From assembly GCF_015221875.1 (NCBI RefSeq), contig NZ_JACYGY010000001.1:1178001-1242000 (forward strand): DNA of 64,000 nucleotides, given 5' to 3'. Both the position numbers and the translations under genes were made by a program. This document shows positions 43,748 through 53,344 of the stretch, in pieces. The notes beneath the pieces were generated by a model that worked only from the letters and a program-made list of their open reading frames with translations, did not search any database and was not told the origin of the DNA. This stretch comes from Dyadobacter subterraneus. GTDB lineage: Bacteria > Bacteroidota > Bacteroidia > Cytophagales > Spirosomataceae. How positions within the stretch are numbered: the stretch's first letter is position 1; each line of letters begins with the position of its first letter.

Positions 43748-45889
43748 ATGCAAATAAATTTCAGCAAATTCATGAAGAAAACCGCTTTTGTTTTTTTACT
43801 GGTAGTGACTTTTTCGGTGTGTAAAGGTGCTGACATTTATTTCGTGTCTTTGGAAGGAAATGATAATAATCCAGGAACGAAGGAAAAGCCGTTTGGTACC
43901 ATTTCAAAGGCCAGGGACGCTGCCAGGAAGTTGCCTGGTAAAACCGGACCAACGATTATTTATCTGAGAGGCGGTACTTATGTTTTTAAAAATACCCTGG
44001 AATTTGGATCGGCTGATAAAAATATTGTGTTGATGCCCTTTGAAAAGGAGCCGGTCATATTTTCGGGCGGAATATCCATTAATCCAACGAAAGTGAAAAG
44101 GTTGGATCAAACAGCATACGCCAGTGAATTTGCAGAAAATCTCAGAAAAAAAATAGGCGTTCTGAATCTTCGGGAGCTCAATATTTCGGATTATGGACAG
44201 TTACACAGCGTTGGATTTTCCAGGCCTTACCAACCATCCTGGATGGAATTGTTCATTAATGACAAACCGGGACAACTGGCAAGATGGCCAAATGATTCTA
44301 CTGTTGCGATGGGCCGCGTAATCGATAAAGGCTCGGTTCCAAGAGATGGTGATAACGGTAATCGCGGAGGTAAATTTGTTTATGGTACAGACCGTCCTTC
44401 GGGTTGGAAAAAAACAAAAGATGTCTGGATTTCAGGATATTTCAATTATGGATATGCCGAAGACGCAGTTCAGTTGGCAGCATTGGATACAGTTGGCAAA
44501 ACTTTCACAACCGTGGAGCCGCACATTTATGGTTTTAATTCGGGCAAAAACTGGAACCGCTGGTACGCCTATAATATTCCGGAAGAAATTGACCAGAATG
44601 GTGAATATTATCTTGATCGTGAACGAGGATTATTGTTTTTTTATCTGCCTTCTCTTATTACAAAGCTGGATTTGTCCCTGCTCCGGGACCCGTTAATTGC
44701 GCTGGAAGGATCACAGAATATTACGATAAAAAACATTTCTTTCGAAGTTTCCCGCAGTATGGGTATTTACATGGAACGCTCAGAATCCTGTACACTTTCA
44801 GATTGTATTTTCCGGAACCTCGGGTCGCTGGCGGTAACGATCGGTAAAGGAATAATGCCATTCAAAACCCAAAAACATGAGGGTAGCGGCGAAGAATCCT
44901 CCCGCGTTTTAGGTAGCCTGGATCAGCATCAATATGAAAATACGACTTTTAATCGTCAGGGAGGAAAAAATAACCGCATTGTAAACTGTCATATTTACAA
45001 TACCGGGGCGGGTGGAATCAGTTTGGGCGGAGGTGACCGCCTAACATTAACACCAGCGGGTAATAGCATTGAAAATTGCAGGATACATGATTTTAACCGA
45101 ATTGAAAAATCCTACCGCCCGGCCATTAACATCGATGGTGTCGGAAACAGAATTGCTAACTGCGAAATTTACAATGCACCAAGTATGGCTATTTTGCTGC
45201 ATGGAAACGATCATATTCTGGAATATTCAACGATTTATGACGTGTGCCGCGAAGTTGACGACCAGGGAGCATTTTACTATGGAAGAGATGCTTCCGAGCG
45301 AGGCCATAAAGTGAGATTTAATTATTTTCACCATTTGGGAAATGCCAACAGAACAACAGCCATATACCATGATGACGGCGCCTGTGGGATGGAAGTTTTT
45401 GGAAATATATTTTTCAAAGCTGGCACAATTCCGGTATTGATCGGGGGAGGTCAGGATATTTCCTACAAGAATAATTTATTCATTGACAGCCCCTTAGGTA
45501 TTCATGTTGACAATCGTTTTCAAAACTGGTCAAAAAATTCTCTTGACAAAGATGGCGTTATTGAGAAGCGTCTGAAAGCTGTGAAATTCGACCAGCCGCC
45601 TTACGCTATTAAATATCCCGAATTGGTTAATTATTGGAAAGACAACCCCGCCATCCCGAAAAGGCTTGTTTTTGATAACAACATTTTTGTCAGAATAAAA
45701 ACAACAAGAAAAGGTGAGGACAGCTGGTTTATCTGGTCGGAAAAGAATATGGTAAGTGATATTTATCCCTACAACTGGAAAATGATGGACAGCCGTCATT
45801 TTATTCCTGACGACACACAACTTGCCGTACCGGAAGGCTGGCAGGTTTTACCGGTTGAAAAAATCGGAATCCAGAAAGATTATCAATAA
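43748..45889 (+). CDS. Secreted right-handed parallel beta-helix protein (polysaccharide lyase/hydrolase-like)
   Basis: 713 aa; an internal Met at 43772 would give an equally good signal peptide. After the signal, IYFVSLEGNDNNPGTKEKPFGTISKARDAARKL is the typical start of pectate-lyase-like proteins. The central region has repeated short beta-helix rungs (NITIKNISFEVSRSMGIYMERSESCTLSDCIFRNL; NSIENCRIHDFN; NRIANCEIYNAPSMAILLHGNDHILEYSTIYDV). Likely acts on a plant or microbial polysaccharide; activity not deducible. Stands alone between two regions and ends at a bidirectional terminator. Confidence 0.85.
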   Translation: MQINFSKFMKKTAFVFLLVVTFSVCKGADIYFVSLEGNDNNPGTKEKPFGTISKARDAARKLPGKTGPTIIYLRGGTYVFKNTLEFGSADKNIVLMPFEKEPVIFSGGISINPTKVKRLDQTAYASEFAENLRKKIGVLNLRELNISDYGQLHSVGFSRPYQPSWMELFINDKPGQLARWPNDSTVAMGRVIDKGSVPRDGDNGNRGGKFVYGTDRPSGWKKTKDVWISGYFNYGYAEDAVQLAALDTVGKTFTTVEPHIYGFNSGKNWNRWYAYNIPEEIDQNGEYYLDRERGLLFFYLPSLITKLDLSLLRDPLIALEGSQNITIKNISFEVSRSMGIYMERSESCTLSDCIFRNLGSLAVTIGKGIMPFKTQKHEGSGEESSRVLGSLDQHQYENTTFNRQGGKNNRIVNCHIYNTGAGGISLGGGDRLTLTPAGNSIENCRIHDFNRIEKSYRPAINIDGVGNRIANCEIYNAPSMAILLHGNDHILEYSTIYDVCREVDDQGAFYYGRDASERGHKVRFNYFHHLGNANRTTAIYHDDGACGMEVFGNIFFKAGTIPVLIGGGQDISYKNNLFIDSPLGIHVDNRFQNWSKNSLDKDGVIEKRLKAVKFDQPPYAIKYPELVNYWKDNPAIPKRLVFDNNIFVRIKTTRKGEDSWFIWSEKNMVSDIYPYNWKMMDSRHFIPDDTQLAVPEGWQVLPVEKIGIQKDYQ

Positions 45890-45928
45890 AAAAGTCCTGT
45901 TTGGAATTCGTTTCAAACAGGACTTTTT
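45888..45928. terminator. Bidirectional terminator
   Basis: AAAAAGTCCTGTTTG pairs with CAAACAGGACTTTTT around a 10-nt loop. T-runs on both strands serve the beta-helix gene and the convergent dienelactone hydrolase gene. Confidence 0.88.
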
Positions 45929-45944
45929 GTGAGTTGATCGTCAC

Positions 45945-46802
45945 TCAGGCGATTTTCTCTTTAAATATTTTCATCGTTCTTTCCCAGGCAAGTTTTGCAG
46001 CTTCGGGATTGTAGCGGGTCGGGGCTGTATCATTCAAAAAAGCATGTTGCGCGCCTTCATAAACATATAATTCATATTTCACCCCGGCCGCTTTTAATGC
46101 TGCTTCATAGGCTGGTATTCCGGCATTTACTCTTTCATCAAGTCCGCCATAATGTAATTGAACAAACGATTTGATTTTTGGAACATCTGCCGCTTCCGGC
46201 TGGCGTCCGTAGTAGGCCACGGCAACTTTTAGCGTGGGTGAATTCACAGCCAGCTGGTTTGCCAACCCGCCTCCCCAGCAAAATCCTACACAGCCGGTTT
46301 TGCCATTACTATCAGGACGTGCTTTTAAATAATCGAGTCCTTTCAAAAAATTATTCAGATTTTTTGCAGCGTCAATTTTAGCAAAAGCCGCTCTGGCTTC
46401 ATCTTCATTTTCAGGCGTTCCTCCAAAAGGTGCCAGCGCATCAGCTGCCAACGCAATGTATCCGGCTTTTGCAATGCGTCGTGCAATATCTTTGGTATGC
46501 GGATTAAGCCCCCGATTTTCATGAATAACTAAAACCGACCCATATTTTCCAGCCTTTTTCGGTCTGGCCAGATATCCGCCCATTGTAGATCCGTCGCCGT
46601 CGTAGTGAATATCTTCGGTGATGATGTCATCGTCGTTTTCAGCAACGGTCATTGCGTTTGCATAATTCACTTCCAAAAGCGGGAGTAAGGCAAGGGCCGC
46701 GGAAGTACCGCCGGCAAGTTTGGCAAGTCTTTTTAAAAAATTATCCCGTGTTAGCGGTTTATGCGTGTATTCGTCAAAAAGATTAATAATGCGCTGATCC
46801 AT
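45945..46802 (-). CDS. Dienelactone hydrolase family protein
   Basis: 285 aa. N-terminal part (DEYTHKPLTRDNFLKRLAKLAGG followed by a hydrophobic ALALLPLLEVNYANA) looks like an export signal. The alpha/beta hydrolase core has the Cys nucleophile in GCVGFCWGGGLANQLA, an acidic residue in LHYGGLDERV, and the catalytic His in YEGAQHAFLNDT. Annotated homologues are carboxymethylenebutenolidases acting on dienelactone-like esters, but the exported Bacteroidota members have unclear substrates. Confidence 0.9.
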   Translation of the reverse strand: MDQRIINLFDEYTHKPLTRDNFLKRLAKLAGGTSAALALLPLLEVNYANAMTVAENDDDIITEDIHYDGDGSTMGGYLARPKKAGKYGSVLVIHENRGLNPHTKDIARRIAKAGYIALAADALAPFGGTPENEDEARAAFAKIDAAKNLNNFLKGLDYLKARPDSNGKTGCVGFCWGGGLANQLAVNSPTLKVAVAYYGRQPEAADVPKIKSFVQLHYGGLDERVNAGIPAYEAALKAAGVKYELYVYEGAQHAFLNDTAPTRYNPEAAKLAWERTMKIFKEKIA

Positions 46803-46914
46803 TGATTTTCGGGATTAGTTAGAAAGTAAATTTAGGGAAAAAACGTTGTTCAGATTCCCTATATTCTCTAAAATGAATTGCTCGAATTTCTACTTTCAAT
46901 ATAAAAAAAATCTT

Positions 46915-49188
46915 TTACGATCGAATCATCAAAACACTTGGCGAATTTGAGAGCCATAAACTATGTGTTTCCACAGCCTTTTTCCAACTATCCAGACTGA
47001 TCAGCATTAAATCCTGCTGTTCAAGAAATTCCTTTTCAATTTTTTTATCGTGATATAAAGCAATGTGATTCGGTGCAATTTGTTCAATCGCTGAAATCGT
47101 TTCCTTTAACTCCGGGTTCTGACGAATAACGCCGCTGGCATCCAGGATGATAACCCGCGCGTCGCTGTGATGAATCAATTTCTGAGCAAAAACCAATAGG
47201 AAGCTGTCGCTCAGGGAGAATATCGGAATAAAAACATTTTCAATTTTAGTCAGATTTTTTTCAACCAAAATTCCGACCGGACCTTTTACAGCTTTGATAA
47301 TATGTTTGGTACGCTCATCAAAAATACTGTAATCAAAAAATTTCTCTTTGCCGGTAATAGTATCATAAAGTCTTTCCGGGCTGATGATTTTTGTTGTAAA
47401 ACCAAGAACTTTACCCAGAATAGTTCCTTCAAAAACCGAACGTCCTATCCCTACCAAAAGTAAATCGAAGTTGCCCAGATTTGCTGTTTCAATAATATCA
47501 CGATCAATATTTTGTGAAGGCTTGAAGAGTGTTACAACCGGAAGATTCAGCTTTTTTGCTTCCTCATGAATCGGAGCAAAACTTTCCTGTTCATATTCTT
47601 CTGAATTAAACTGATTTAGATCGTTGCTTGGAGATAAATGCAGTGCCGTAATAATAGAGTTGGAAGGCGCTTTTTTTACAAAACTATTGGCAAGCCGCAG
47701 CATCGTTTGTCCACGTCCGGGACTTCCAAAAGAAATCAGGATTGTATATTTTCCGGTTTCTATTACTGATTCAGGCAGTTCTACATTTTTTTCGGGGAAA
47801 AAGCGGTTGACAATATCCAGTGCCGGGCCCGTCATGCAGGTTGTTACCAGCGCCATAATCACCATCATTGCAAATATTTCCGGTGTTAACACACCCAGAT
47901 CATAGCCAATATTAAGTACCACAAGTTCCATCAGTCCACGCGTGTTCATTAAAGCGCCGATGATGAGGCTGTCGCGCCAGTTTTGCCCGACAAATTTTGC
48001 AGCCAGCGAGCTACCGGCAAATTTCCCGATAACCGCCACAGCGATGATCAATCCCGTTATTTGCCACAAATAAGGATCATTCAGCAGACCGATCTGGGTT
48101 CTTAAACCAGTAAAAACAAAAAAGAGAGGAAGCAGTAAAACAAGTGCTACGTCTTCCACTTTTTCAATAAAAATATTCCTGAAATTAAGGTTTGCCGGCA
48201 TGATCACACCTGCCATAAACGCGCCGAAAAGTGCGTGAATTCCAATGATTTCAGTCGCATAGGAAGATACCAGCAGAATGATAAAAAAAACGGCTACAAC
48301 CGGTTTTGTCAATCCTTCTTTGGTAGAATAAATATCACCCATTTTTTTCAGGAAAGGCCTCACCAGTCTTAACATGACAAGCACATATGTTGCAGCCAGC
48401 AGCATGGTATAAATTGAACTGACAAATGAGCCTGCTTTTACGATGGCAATCACCGCCGCCAGAATACACCAGGCTGTAATGTCATCCGTGGCAGCGCAGG
48501 TTATGGCCATGGCGCCAAGCCTCGTTTTTGACAAACCTCTTTCCTGTACAATTCGTGCGAGGACCGGGAAAGCCGTGATACTCAAAGCAATACCGGTAAA
48601 GAGAGAAAAAGATAAAAAGCTGACTTCGGCAGGAGCAAAACGCTCGTAAACAAAAAATGCAAGCCCAATCCCCAGCGCAAAAGGGAAAATAATACTGGCG
48701 TGGCTTACGACAATGGCTTCCTGTGCCTTATTTTTCAATACTTTAAGATCCAGTTCCATCCCAATCACAAACATGAAAAGTATCAGTCCGATCTGACTAA
48801 GAAATTGAAGATTCGGTAAGGATTTGACTGGAAATAAAAAGCCTGAAAACTCAGGATAGTACATGCCTATGAAGGAGGGTCCAAGAAAAATCCCGGCAGC
48901 AATTTCGCCGATTACAGTAGGTTGTTTGATTTTTTTACAAATATATCCGAATGCCCGGGCTACCAGAATAATCGTGATAATCTGCAAAAGCAGGATGGCG
49001 AGCGGGCTGGTTATATTTTGCTTGTAGGTATCAATAAACTGGAACCATGATGAAGTGGTCAAAGGATCTTTTGTAACTGTCACCTTATTTATTTCAAGAA
49101 CCTGACCTTTCAGGATCAGAAAATACATCAGCCCGGAAAATGCGCCAATCGTAAGGGTATAGAAAATCAGATTTCGTATATTCTTCAT
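46915..49188 (-). CDS. Cation/proton antiporter (CPA2 type) with C-terminal USP-like domain
   Basis: 757 aa. About 13 membrane helices cover residues 1-450: GEIAAGIFLGPSFIGMYYPEFSGFLFP, GLILFMFVIGMELDLKVLKNKA, TGIALSITAFPVLARIVQERGLSKTRLGAMAITCAATDDITAWCILA (the TDD ion-binding motif) and GALMNTRGLMELVVLNIGYDLGVL. The cytoplasmic tail (about 470-757) resembles universal-stress-protein domains and may sense nucleotides. Exchanges Na+ or K+ for protons across the inner membrane. Single gene with a possible minus-strand -7 box (CAAATTTA, 49249-49256). Confidence 0.93.
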   Translation of the reverse strand: MKNIRNLIFYTLTIGAFSGLMYFLILKGQVLEINKVTVTKDPLTTSSWFQFIDTYKQNITSPLAILLLQIITIILVARAFGYICKKIKQPTVIGEIAAGIFLGPSFIGMYYPEFSGFLFPVKSLPNLQFLSQIGLILFMFVIGMELDLKVLKNKAQEAIVVSHASIIFPFALGIGLAFFVYERFAPAEVSFLSFSLFTGIALSITAFPVLARIVQERGLSKTRLGAMAITCAATDDITAWCILAAVIAIVKAGSFVSSIYTMLLAATYVLVMLRLVRPFLKKMGDIYSTKEGLTKPVVAVFFIILLVSSYATEIIGIHALFGAFMAGVIMPANLNFRNIFIEKVEDVALVLLLPLFFVFTGLRTQIGLLNDPYLWQITGLIIAVAVIGKFAGSSLAAKFVGQNWRDSLIIGALMNTRGLMELVVLNIGYDLGVLTPEIFAMMVIMALVTTCMTGPALDIVNRFFPEKNVELPESVIETGKYTILISFGSPGRGQTMLRLANSFVKKAPSNSIITALHLSPSNDLNQFNSEEYEQESFAPIHEEAKKLNLPVVTLFKPSQNIDRDIIETANLGNFDLLLVGIGRSVFEGTILGKVLGFTTKIISPERLYDTITGKEKFFDYSIFDERTKHIIKAVKGPVGILVEKNLTKIENVFIPIFSLSDSFLLVFAQKLIHHSDARVIILDASGVIRQNPELKETISAIEQIAPNHIALYHDKKIEKEFLEQQDLMLISLDSWKKAVETHSLWLSNSPSVLMIRS

Positions 49189-49662
49189 TCGGTAATTTTA
49201 AATATTAAAGGTTAAGGACTGGTCTCGTATTTAAATAAGTGTAGTATACAAATTTACCGCTTTGAGCCTCGAATATTCATTTGCAGAAGCTGGAAGGCTA
49301 CTAATATGTAACAAACAGGAAATATTATGTAAGGAAAGTGCCTCCCGAAAATTCATTTCATGAAAAATGGATAAGGAATATATTAAAAGCGATGATTAAA
49401 TCTGCCAAACGGGATTTATAATCCGTAACTTCAAGAAAATCGTATAGAATTAATTCATAACGATTTTCAAAATAATAATTCCATGAAGCGTAAGGATTGA
49501 AAAATTTCCGGGCTGTTTGATGAATAATATTATTTTATTTTAAGATTTTAGCATTTCGGTAATCAAATATTTCATTCTGATATACTACTTTTTGTGTCCT
49601 TTCAAGCACATGGAACAGTTTTTTATAGAAAAAATTTAACTCACAAATACCAATAAGCAGGC
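49189..49662. other. 474-bp divergent intergenic region, antiporter and heme oxygenase
   Basis: No gene seen. It contains the 34-bp near-perfect palindrome at 49435-49468, and near-consensus promoter-like boxes: CAAATTTA (minus) at 49249-49256, and TACTTTTTG (plus; one T too many) at 49586-49594, about 70 nt before the heme oxygenase start. Confidence 0.5.
49435..49468. repeat. 34-bp near-perfect palindrome
   Basis: GAAAATCGT...ACGATTTTC flank the palindromic centre GAATTAATTC; 14 of 17 arm positions match. It lies about 195 bp upstream of the heme oxygenase gene and 250 bp upstream of the antiporter. A dimeric regulator site is the simplest reading. Confidence 0.6.
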
Positions 49663-50277
49663 ATGAATGAATCAGTTGTTTCCAGAGAGAAACAGGAATT
49701 GTTTTTAAAAGATCTTCGAGGGCAGACAAGTGAAAGTCATGATAATCTTGAAGAGAACAAGTACTCCAAGGTTATATTGGATCCTGTGGTTAAAATGTCT
49801 GATTATCAGCTATATATAGCAAAATTATATGGTGTAACGAAAGCCTGCGAAAACGATATCTATCCTGCCATTTCTTCCGTTTTAACTGATATTGGGCAAA
49901 GATTCAAATCGCAATTAATTGAGGATGATTTACGTAAAACCGGATTTTCAAAAGAACAGGTTGCCAATCTGCCGGTTTTTAAATTCAATCCGTCAAGCAC
50001 TGCTGATGCCCTGGGTACAATGTACGTACTTGAAGGCTCAACATTAGGTGGAAAAATTCTCTACAAACACATAAATCAGGTTTTGAGACTCAACGAAGAA
50101 ACAGGGGCTTCCTATTTTTATGGTTATGGCCAGCAAACCGGGTTGTTGTGGAAGACATTTATTTCTACTCTTGCCAATTACGCAGTTGAAGAAAATTGTG
50201 AACAGCAAATTATTTCCAGTGCGATTTCAACATTTAATGCAATCGGTCACTGGCTTAATGAAACGGAAATAAATTGA
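49663..50277 (+). CDS. bphO: Biliverdin-producing heme oxygenase
   Basis: 204 aa, all helical. Proximal heme His26 in TSESHDNLEENKY; distal helix signature ALGTMYVLEGSTLGGKILYKHI; ends GHWLNETEIN. Opens heme to biliverdin IX, CO and iron. The stop is 4 bp before the bacteriophytochrome start, which strongly implies it supplies biliverdin as that sensor's chromophore. Confidence 0.93.
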   Translation: MNESVVSREKQELFLKDLRGQTSESHDNLEENKYSKVILDPVVKMSDYQLYIAKLYGVTKACENDIYPAISSVLTDIGQRFKSQLIEDDLRKTGFSKEQVANLPVFKFNPSSTADALGTMYVLEGSTLGGKILYKHINQVLRLNEETGASYFYGYGQQTGLLWKTFISTLANYAVEENCEQQIISSAISTFNAIGHWLNETEIN

Positions 50278-50281
50278 CAGA

Positions 50282-52582
50282 ATGAATATTAAGGATATCG
50301 TTAACCGGGACGTTGTAAATCTGACAAATTGTGAAAGTGAACCGATTCATATTCCGGGGAGCATTCAGCCACATGGTTTTTTGCTCGGAATAAAAAATGA
50401 AGATCAGGTTATAGATTTTTGCAGTGCCAATTGCGGTGATTACCTGAATTTGTCTCCTGAGCAGATTCTAGGTAAAACGTTGGAAGATATTTTCCAAAAA
50501 GACCAGTCGGACCTGTTTGCTACCTATTGGGAATTAAATAAAAGTAACCAGGCTACTCCTTTTGTTTTTGTTTCAAATAAAATGGAGTTTAATACCTCCG
50601 TGCATCTTAGCGGAGAAACCCTGATACTTGAATTTGAACCATTTCCGGACGGAACACTAAGTTTGCCAGATCTGTATAATCAGACCAGAAGTTTTGTTTC
50701 TCTGATGGAAAAACATAGCTATCTGCCTGAACTTTGCCAGGATATTGCCAATGAAACCAGGGCTATTACGGGTTATGACCGTGTAATGATTTATCGTTTT
50801 GATGAAGAATATAATGGCGAAGTAATTGCTGAAAGCAAGATTGAAAATCTTGATTCTTTTTCAGGACAAAAATATCCGCACACCGACATTCCTGCGCAGG
50901 CCCGCGAGCTTTATATCCGCAATCCTTTACGCGTAATAACAGATATAAGTTACACGCCTGTCCCTTTACTGACATTAAATGATTCAGGTGAAAAGACCAA
51001 CAAATCACTTGATTTAAGTCTCTCGCTGCTGAGAAGTGTTTCGCCGATCCATGTAGAATATCTAAAAAACATGGGCGTTGGAGCAACATTGACAGTATCC
51101 CTTTTGAAAAATAATAAGTTGTGGGGTTTGATAGCCTGTCATCATTATTCATCAAAATTGCTGCCGCATTACACACGGTTATCAGCATTGTTGCAAGGAC
51201 ATTTTCTTACCTCGCAGATTGCGGTAAGAGAAGTTGCAGAAGAGTTTGAAATCAGCCAGGCGGCTGATAAAGCGCTTATGGAATCGCTAACGATTTTGCA
51301 TGAACAAGAGGATTTTATTGAAGATTTCTATAAATCACCTTCCTTGTTAAACCTTGCAAATGCGACGGGATTTGCGATTTATTATAAAGGAAAAATATAT
51401 AAAAACGGTCTTGTTCCTGAGAATGAGGACCTGATTCCGCTATTGAAAAAATTGTCAGAGAATTATCCAAATGCCGGTCTTCACACCGAACAATTGATCT
51501 CGATATTTCCCGAAGATGAAAAACTTTCAAAATATGCAGCCGGAATCATTTATCATTCGATAGCTGGCGGAACACCGGATGGCGTTATCTGGCTGAGGGC
51601 AGAGCGGCGTGAAACGATCAACTGGGCGGGAAATCCGCATAAAGCTGTGATCCATAATGAAGAAGGAGCCGCAAGACTTTCACCACGAAAATCATTTGAA
51701 CTGTGGCTTGAAGAGGTGAAAAACAAAAGCTTGAAATGGAGAATTTCAGAAATAAATGCTTCGTCGAGTTTCGCTTATGCTTTGCAAAAACATATCAATC
51801 TGCGCTATGTTAGAAACCAGGAAAATAAGAACCGGTTATTAAATGATGAGCTCAAAGCGGCCAATAAAGAATTAGCCAATCTGAACTGGATCAGTACGCA
51901 TGATTTGAAAGAACCATTACGTAAAATACAGATTTTTGCCTCAAAAGTACTGGATCGTGAAAATCCTGATTTATCTGCCCAGGTTAAAGATTCAGTTGAA
52001 CGCATGCGGTTTGCAGCAGAAAAAATGCAGGTTTTGATCGAAGATATTCTATCCTATTCCAAAACCGGGAATATGGAAAAGGTATATGAAAACGTAGATT
52101 TGACGCTGATTCTGAAAAAAGCTGTTGAAGAATCAGCGGATATTATTGAAGAGAAAAACGGAGTTATTAATTTTGGTAATCTGCCTGTTTTAAAAATAAT
52201 TCCTTTCCAGATTCACCAGTTATTTATAAATCTGATCAGTAATGCGCTGAAATTCTCTAAACAGGACGTTCCGCCTGTAATCAATATTGAGGTAAAAACA
52301 GTTAATGCATTAGAAAGCACATCGCTTAAACTGGCGGAAAACACTGAGTATTTTGCGATATCGTTTCAGGATAACGGAATTGGTTTTGAAAAAGAATATG
52401 AGAACCGGATTTTTGATGTTTTTCAGCGGCTTCACCCCAATCACAAATATCCGGGAACCGGTATTGGACTGGCTATCTGTAAGAAAATCATGGAAAATCA
52501 TTCCGGATTTATCACTGCGGATTCTGAATTAGGAAAGGGTGCGAGGTTTACGCTTTATTTTCCAAAAGAAGATATCGTTTAA
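50282..52582 (+). CDS. bphP: Bacteriophytochrome histidine kinase
   Basis: 766 aa. The biliverdin-binding Cys17 is in LTNCESEPIHIPGSIQPHGFLLG, followed by a PAS domain (to about 125), GAF (about 145-315) with the DIP motif at 202-204 in PHTDIPAQAREL, PHY (about 325-490) with PRKSFELWLEEV, HisKA with HDLKEPLRKIQ and an ATPase domain (LFINLISNALKFSK, FQDNGIGFEKE, GTGIGLAICKKIME). A red/far-red light sensor kinase. No cognate response regulator is adjacent; the next genes are convergent. Confidence 0.96.
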   Translation: MNIKDIVNRDVVNLTNCESEPIHIPGSIQPHGFLLGIKNEDQVIDFCSANCGDYLNLSPEQILGKTLEDIFQKDQSDLFATYWELNKSNQATPFVFVSNKMEFNTSVHLSGETLILEFEPFPDGTLSLPDLYNQTRSFVSLMEKHSYLPELCQDIANETRAITGYDRVMIYRFDEEYNGEVIAESKIENLDSFSGQKYPHTDIPAQARELYIRNPLRVITDISYTPVPLLTLNDSGEKTNKSLDLSLSLLRSVSPIHVEYLKNMGVGATLTVSLLKNNKLWGLIACHHYSSKLLPHYTRLSALLQGHFLTSQIAVREVAEEFEISQAADKALMESLTILHEQEDFIEDFYKSPSLLNLANATGFAIYYKGKIYKNGLVPENEDLIPLLKKLSENYPNAGLHTEQLISIFPEDEKLSKYAAGIIYHSIAGGTPDGVIWLRAERRETINWAGNPHKAVIHNEEGAARLSPRKSFELWLEEVKNKSLKWRISEINASSSFAYALQKHINLRYVRNQENKNRLLNDELKAANKELANLNWISTHDLKEPLRKIQIFASKVLDRENPDLSAQVKDSVERMRFAAEKMQVLIEDILSYSKTGNMEKVYENVDLTLILKKAVEESADIIEEKNGVINFGNLPVLKIIPFQIHQLFINLISNALKFSKQDVPPVINIEVKTVNALESTSLKLAENTEYFAISFQDNGIGFEKEYENRIFDVFQRLHPNHKYPGTGIGLAICKKIMENHSGFITADSELGKGARFTLYFPKEDIV

Positions 52583-52621
52583 CGGCAACTTGACTGTAAA
52601 TTTTTTGATAGGACGAAAATA

Positions 52622-53344
52622 TTAACCGGAAACTTTCTCTAAAAATTCTTTACGGAAATTATCGCCCAATGTTATAACAAGTTCTTTATCAGTGCTTTCT
52701 GTAAATATATTGGTTGTAACTTCCTGATGCGTGAAAAACCGTATTGCTTTTAAAGCAATGATATCTCTTTTACTGATCCGGCAAAAATTTTCTGCCGGCA
52801 GCAAGGTAAGCAGCTGTTCAAAGGAAATATTTTTCAAAGTAATTTCAGTCCCATTTTCAAGATAAGCCACTTTATCCCTTTTTTCTTTTTCAGCTGAGGT
52901 AATCAGTAACAGCTGGTCAAATGCAACAAGTGCCTTTCCCTTATTGGTATTCAGCTGCATAAACTGCTTTTCGGTTTTCCCTTTTTCAATAAGTTTTGCG
53001 GCCTTTGTGATGGCTTTTTCAAGACGTTCTTTCTGGATAGGTTTTCGTATATAATCGACCGCATCCAGATCAAATGCTTCCGCCGCAAATTCTTTGTAAG
53101 CAGTGATGAAAATGACAGGTTTTCCCTTCAAAAGTCCGGCAACTTCAAGTCCGTTCAAACCAGGCATTTCAATATCCAGAATGCAAAGATCAAAATCCAG
53201 GGTTTCCGAAGCCTGCATTAATTTGACAGGATCGTTAAATGCCTTAACAACTTCGAGTCCCGGAATTTGTTCGCACAACATCCGCAGATAGGTAAGTCCG
53301 GGCAGTTCGTCATCCAACAGAAGACATCTTAGCTTTGTGTTCAA
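52622..53344 (-). CDS. LytTR-family response regulator
   Basis: 240 aa. Receiver domain with Asp57 in LCILDIEMPGLNGLEV, KEFAAEAFDLDAVDYIRKPI, then a LytTR DNA-binding domain (about 140-238) with TLKNISFEQLLTLLPAENFCRISKRDIIALKAI. The start lies inside the 3' end of the kinase gene (35-nt overlap), typical of LytS/LytR-like pairs. Likely target genes unknown. Its stop is 39 bp from the convergent bacteriophytochrome stop with no hairpin between. Confidence 0.95.
   Translation of the reverse strand: MNTKLRCLLLDDELPGLTYLRMLCEQIPGLEVVKAFNDPVKLMQASETLDFDLCILDIEMPGLNGLEVAGLLKGKPVIFITAYKEFAAEAFDLDAVDYIRKPIQKERLEKAITKAAKLIEKGKTEKQFMQLNTNKGKALVAFDQLLLITSAEKEKRDKVAYLENGTEITLKNISFEQLLTLLPAENFCRISKRDIIALKAIRFFTHQEVTTNIFTESTDKELVITLGDNFRKEFLEKVSG

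Noticed and set aside
49535..49729. Minus-strand ORF of 64 aa overlapping the heme oxygenase start
   Set aside because: It overlaps the opposite-strand bphO start region and would occupy its promoter; no domain seen.
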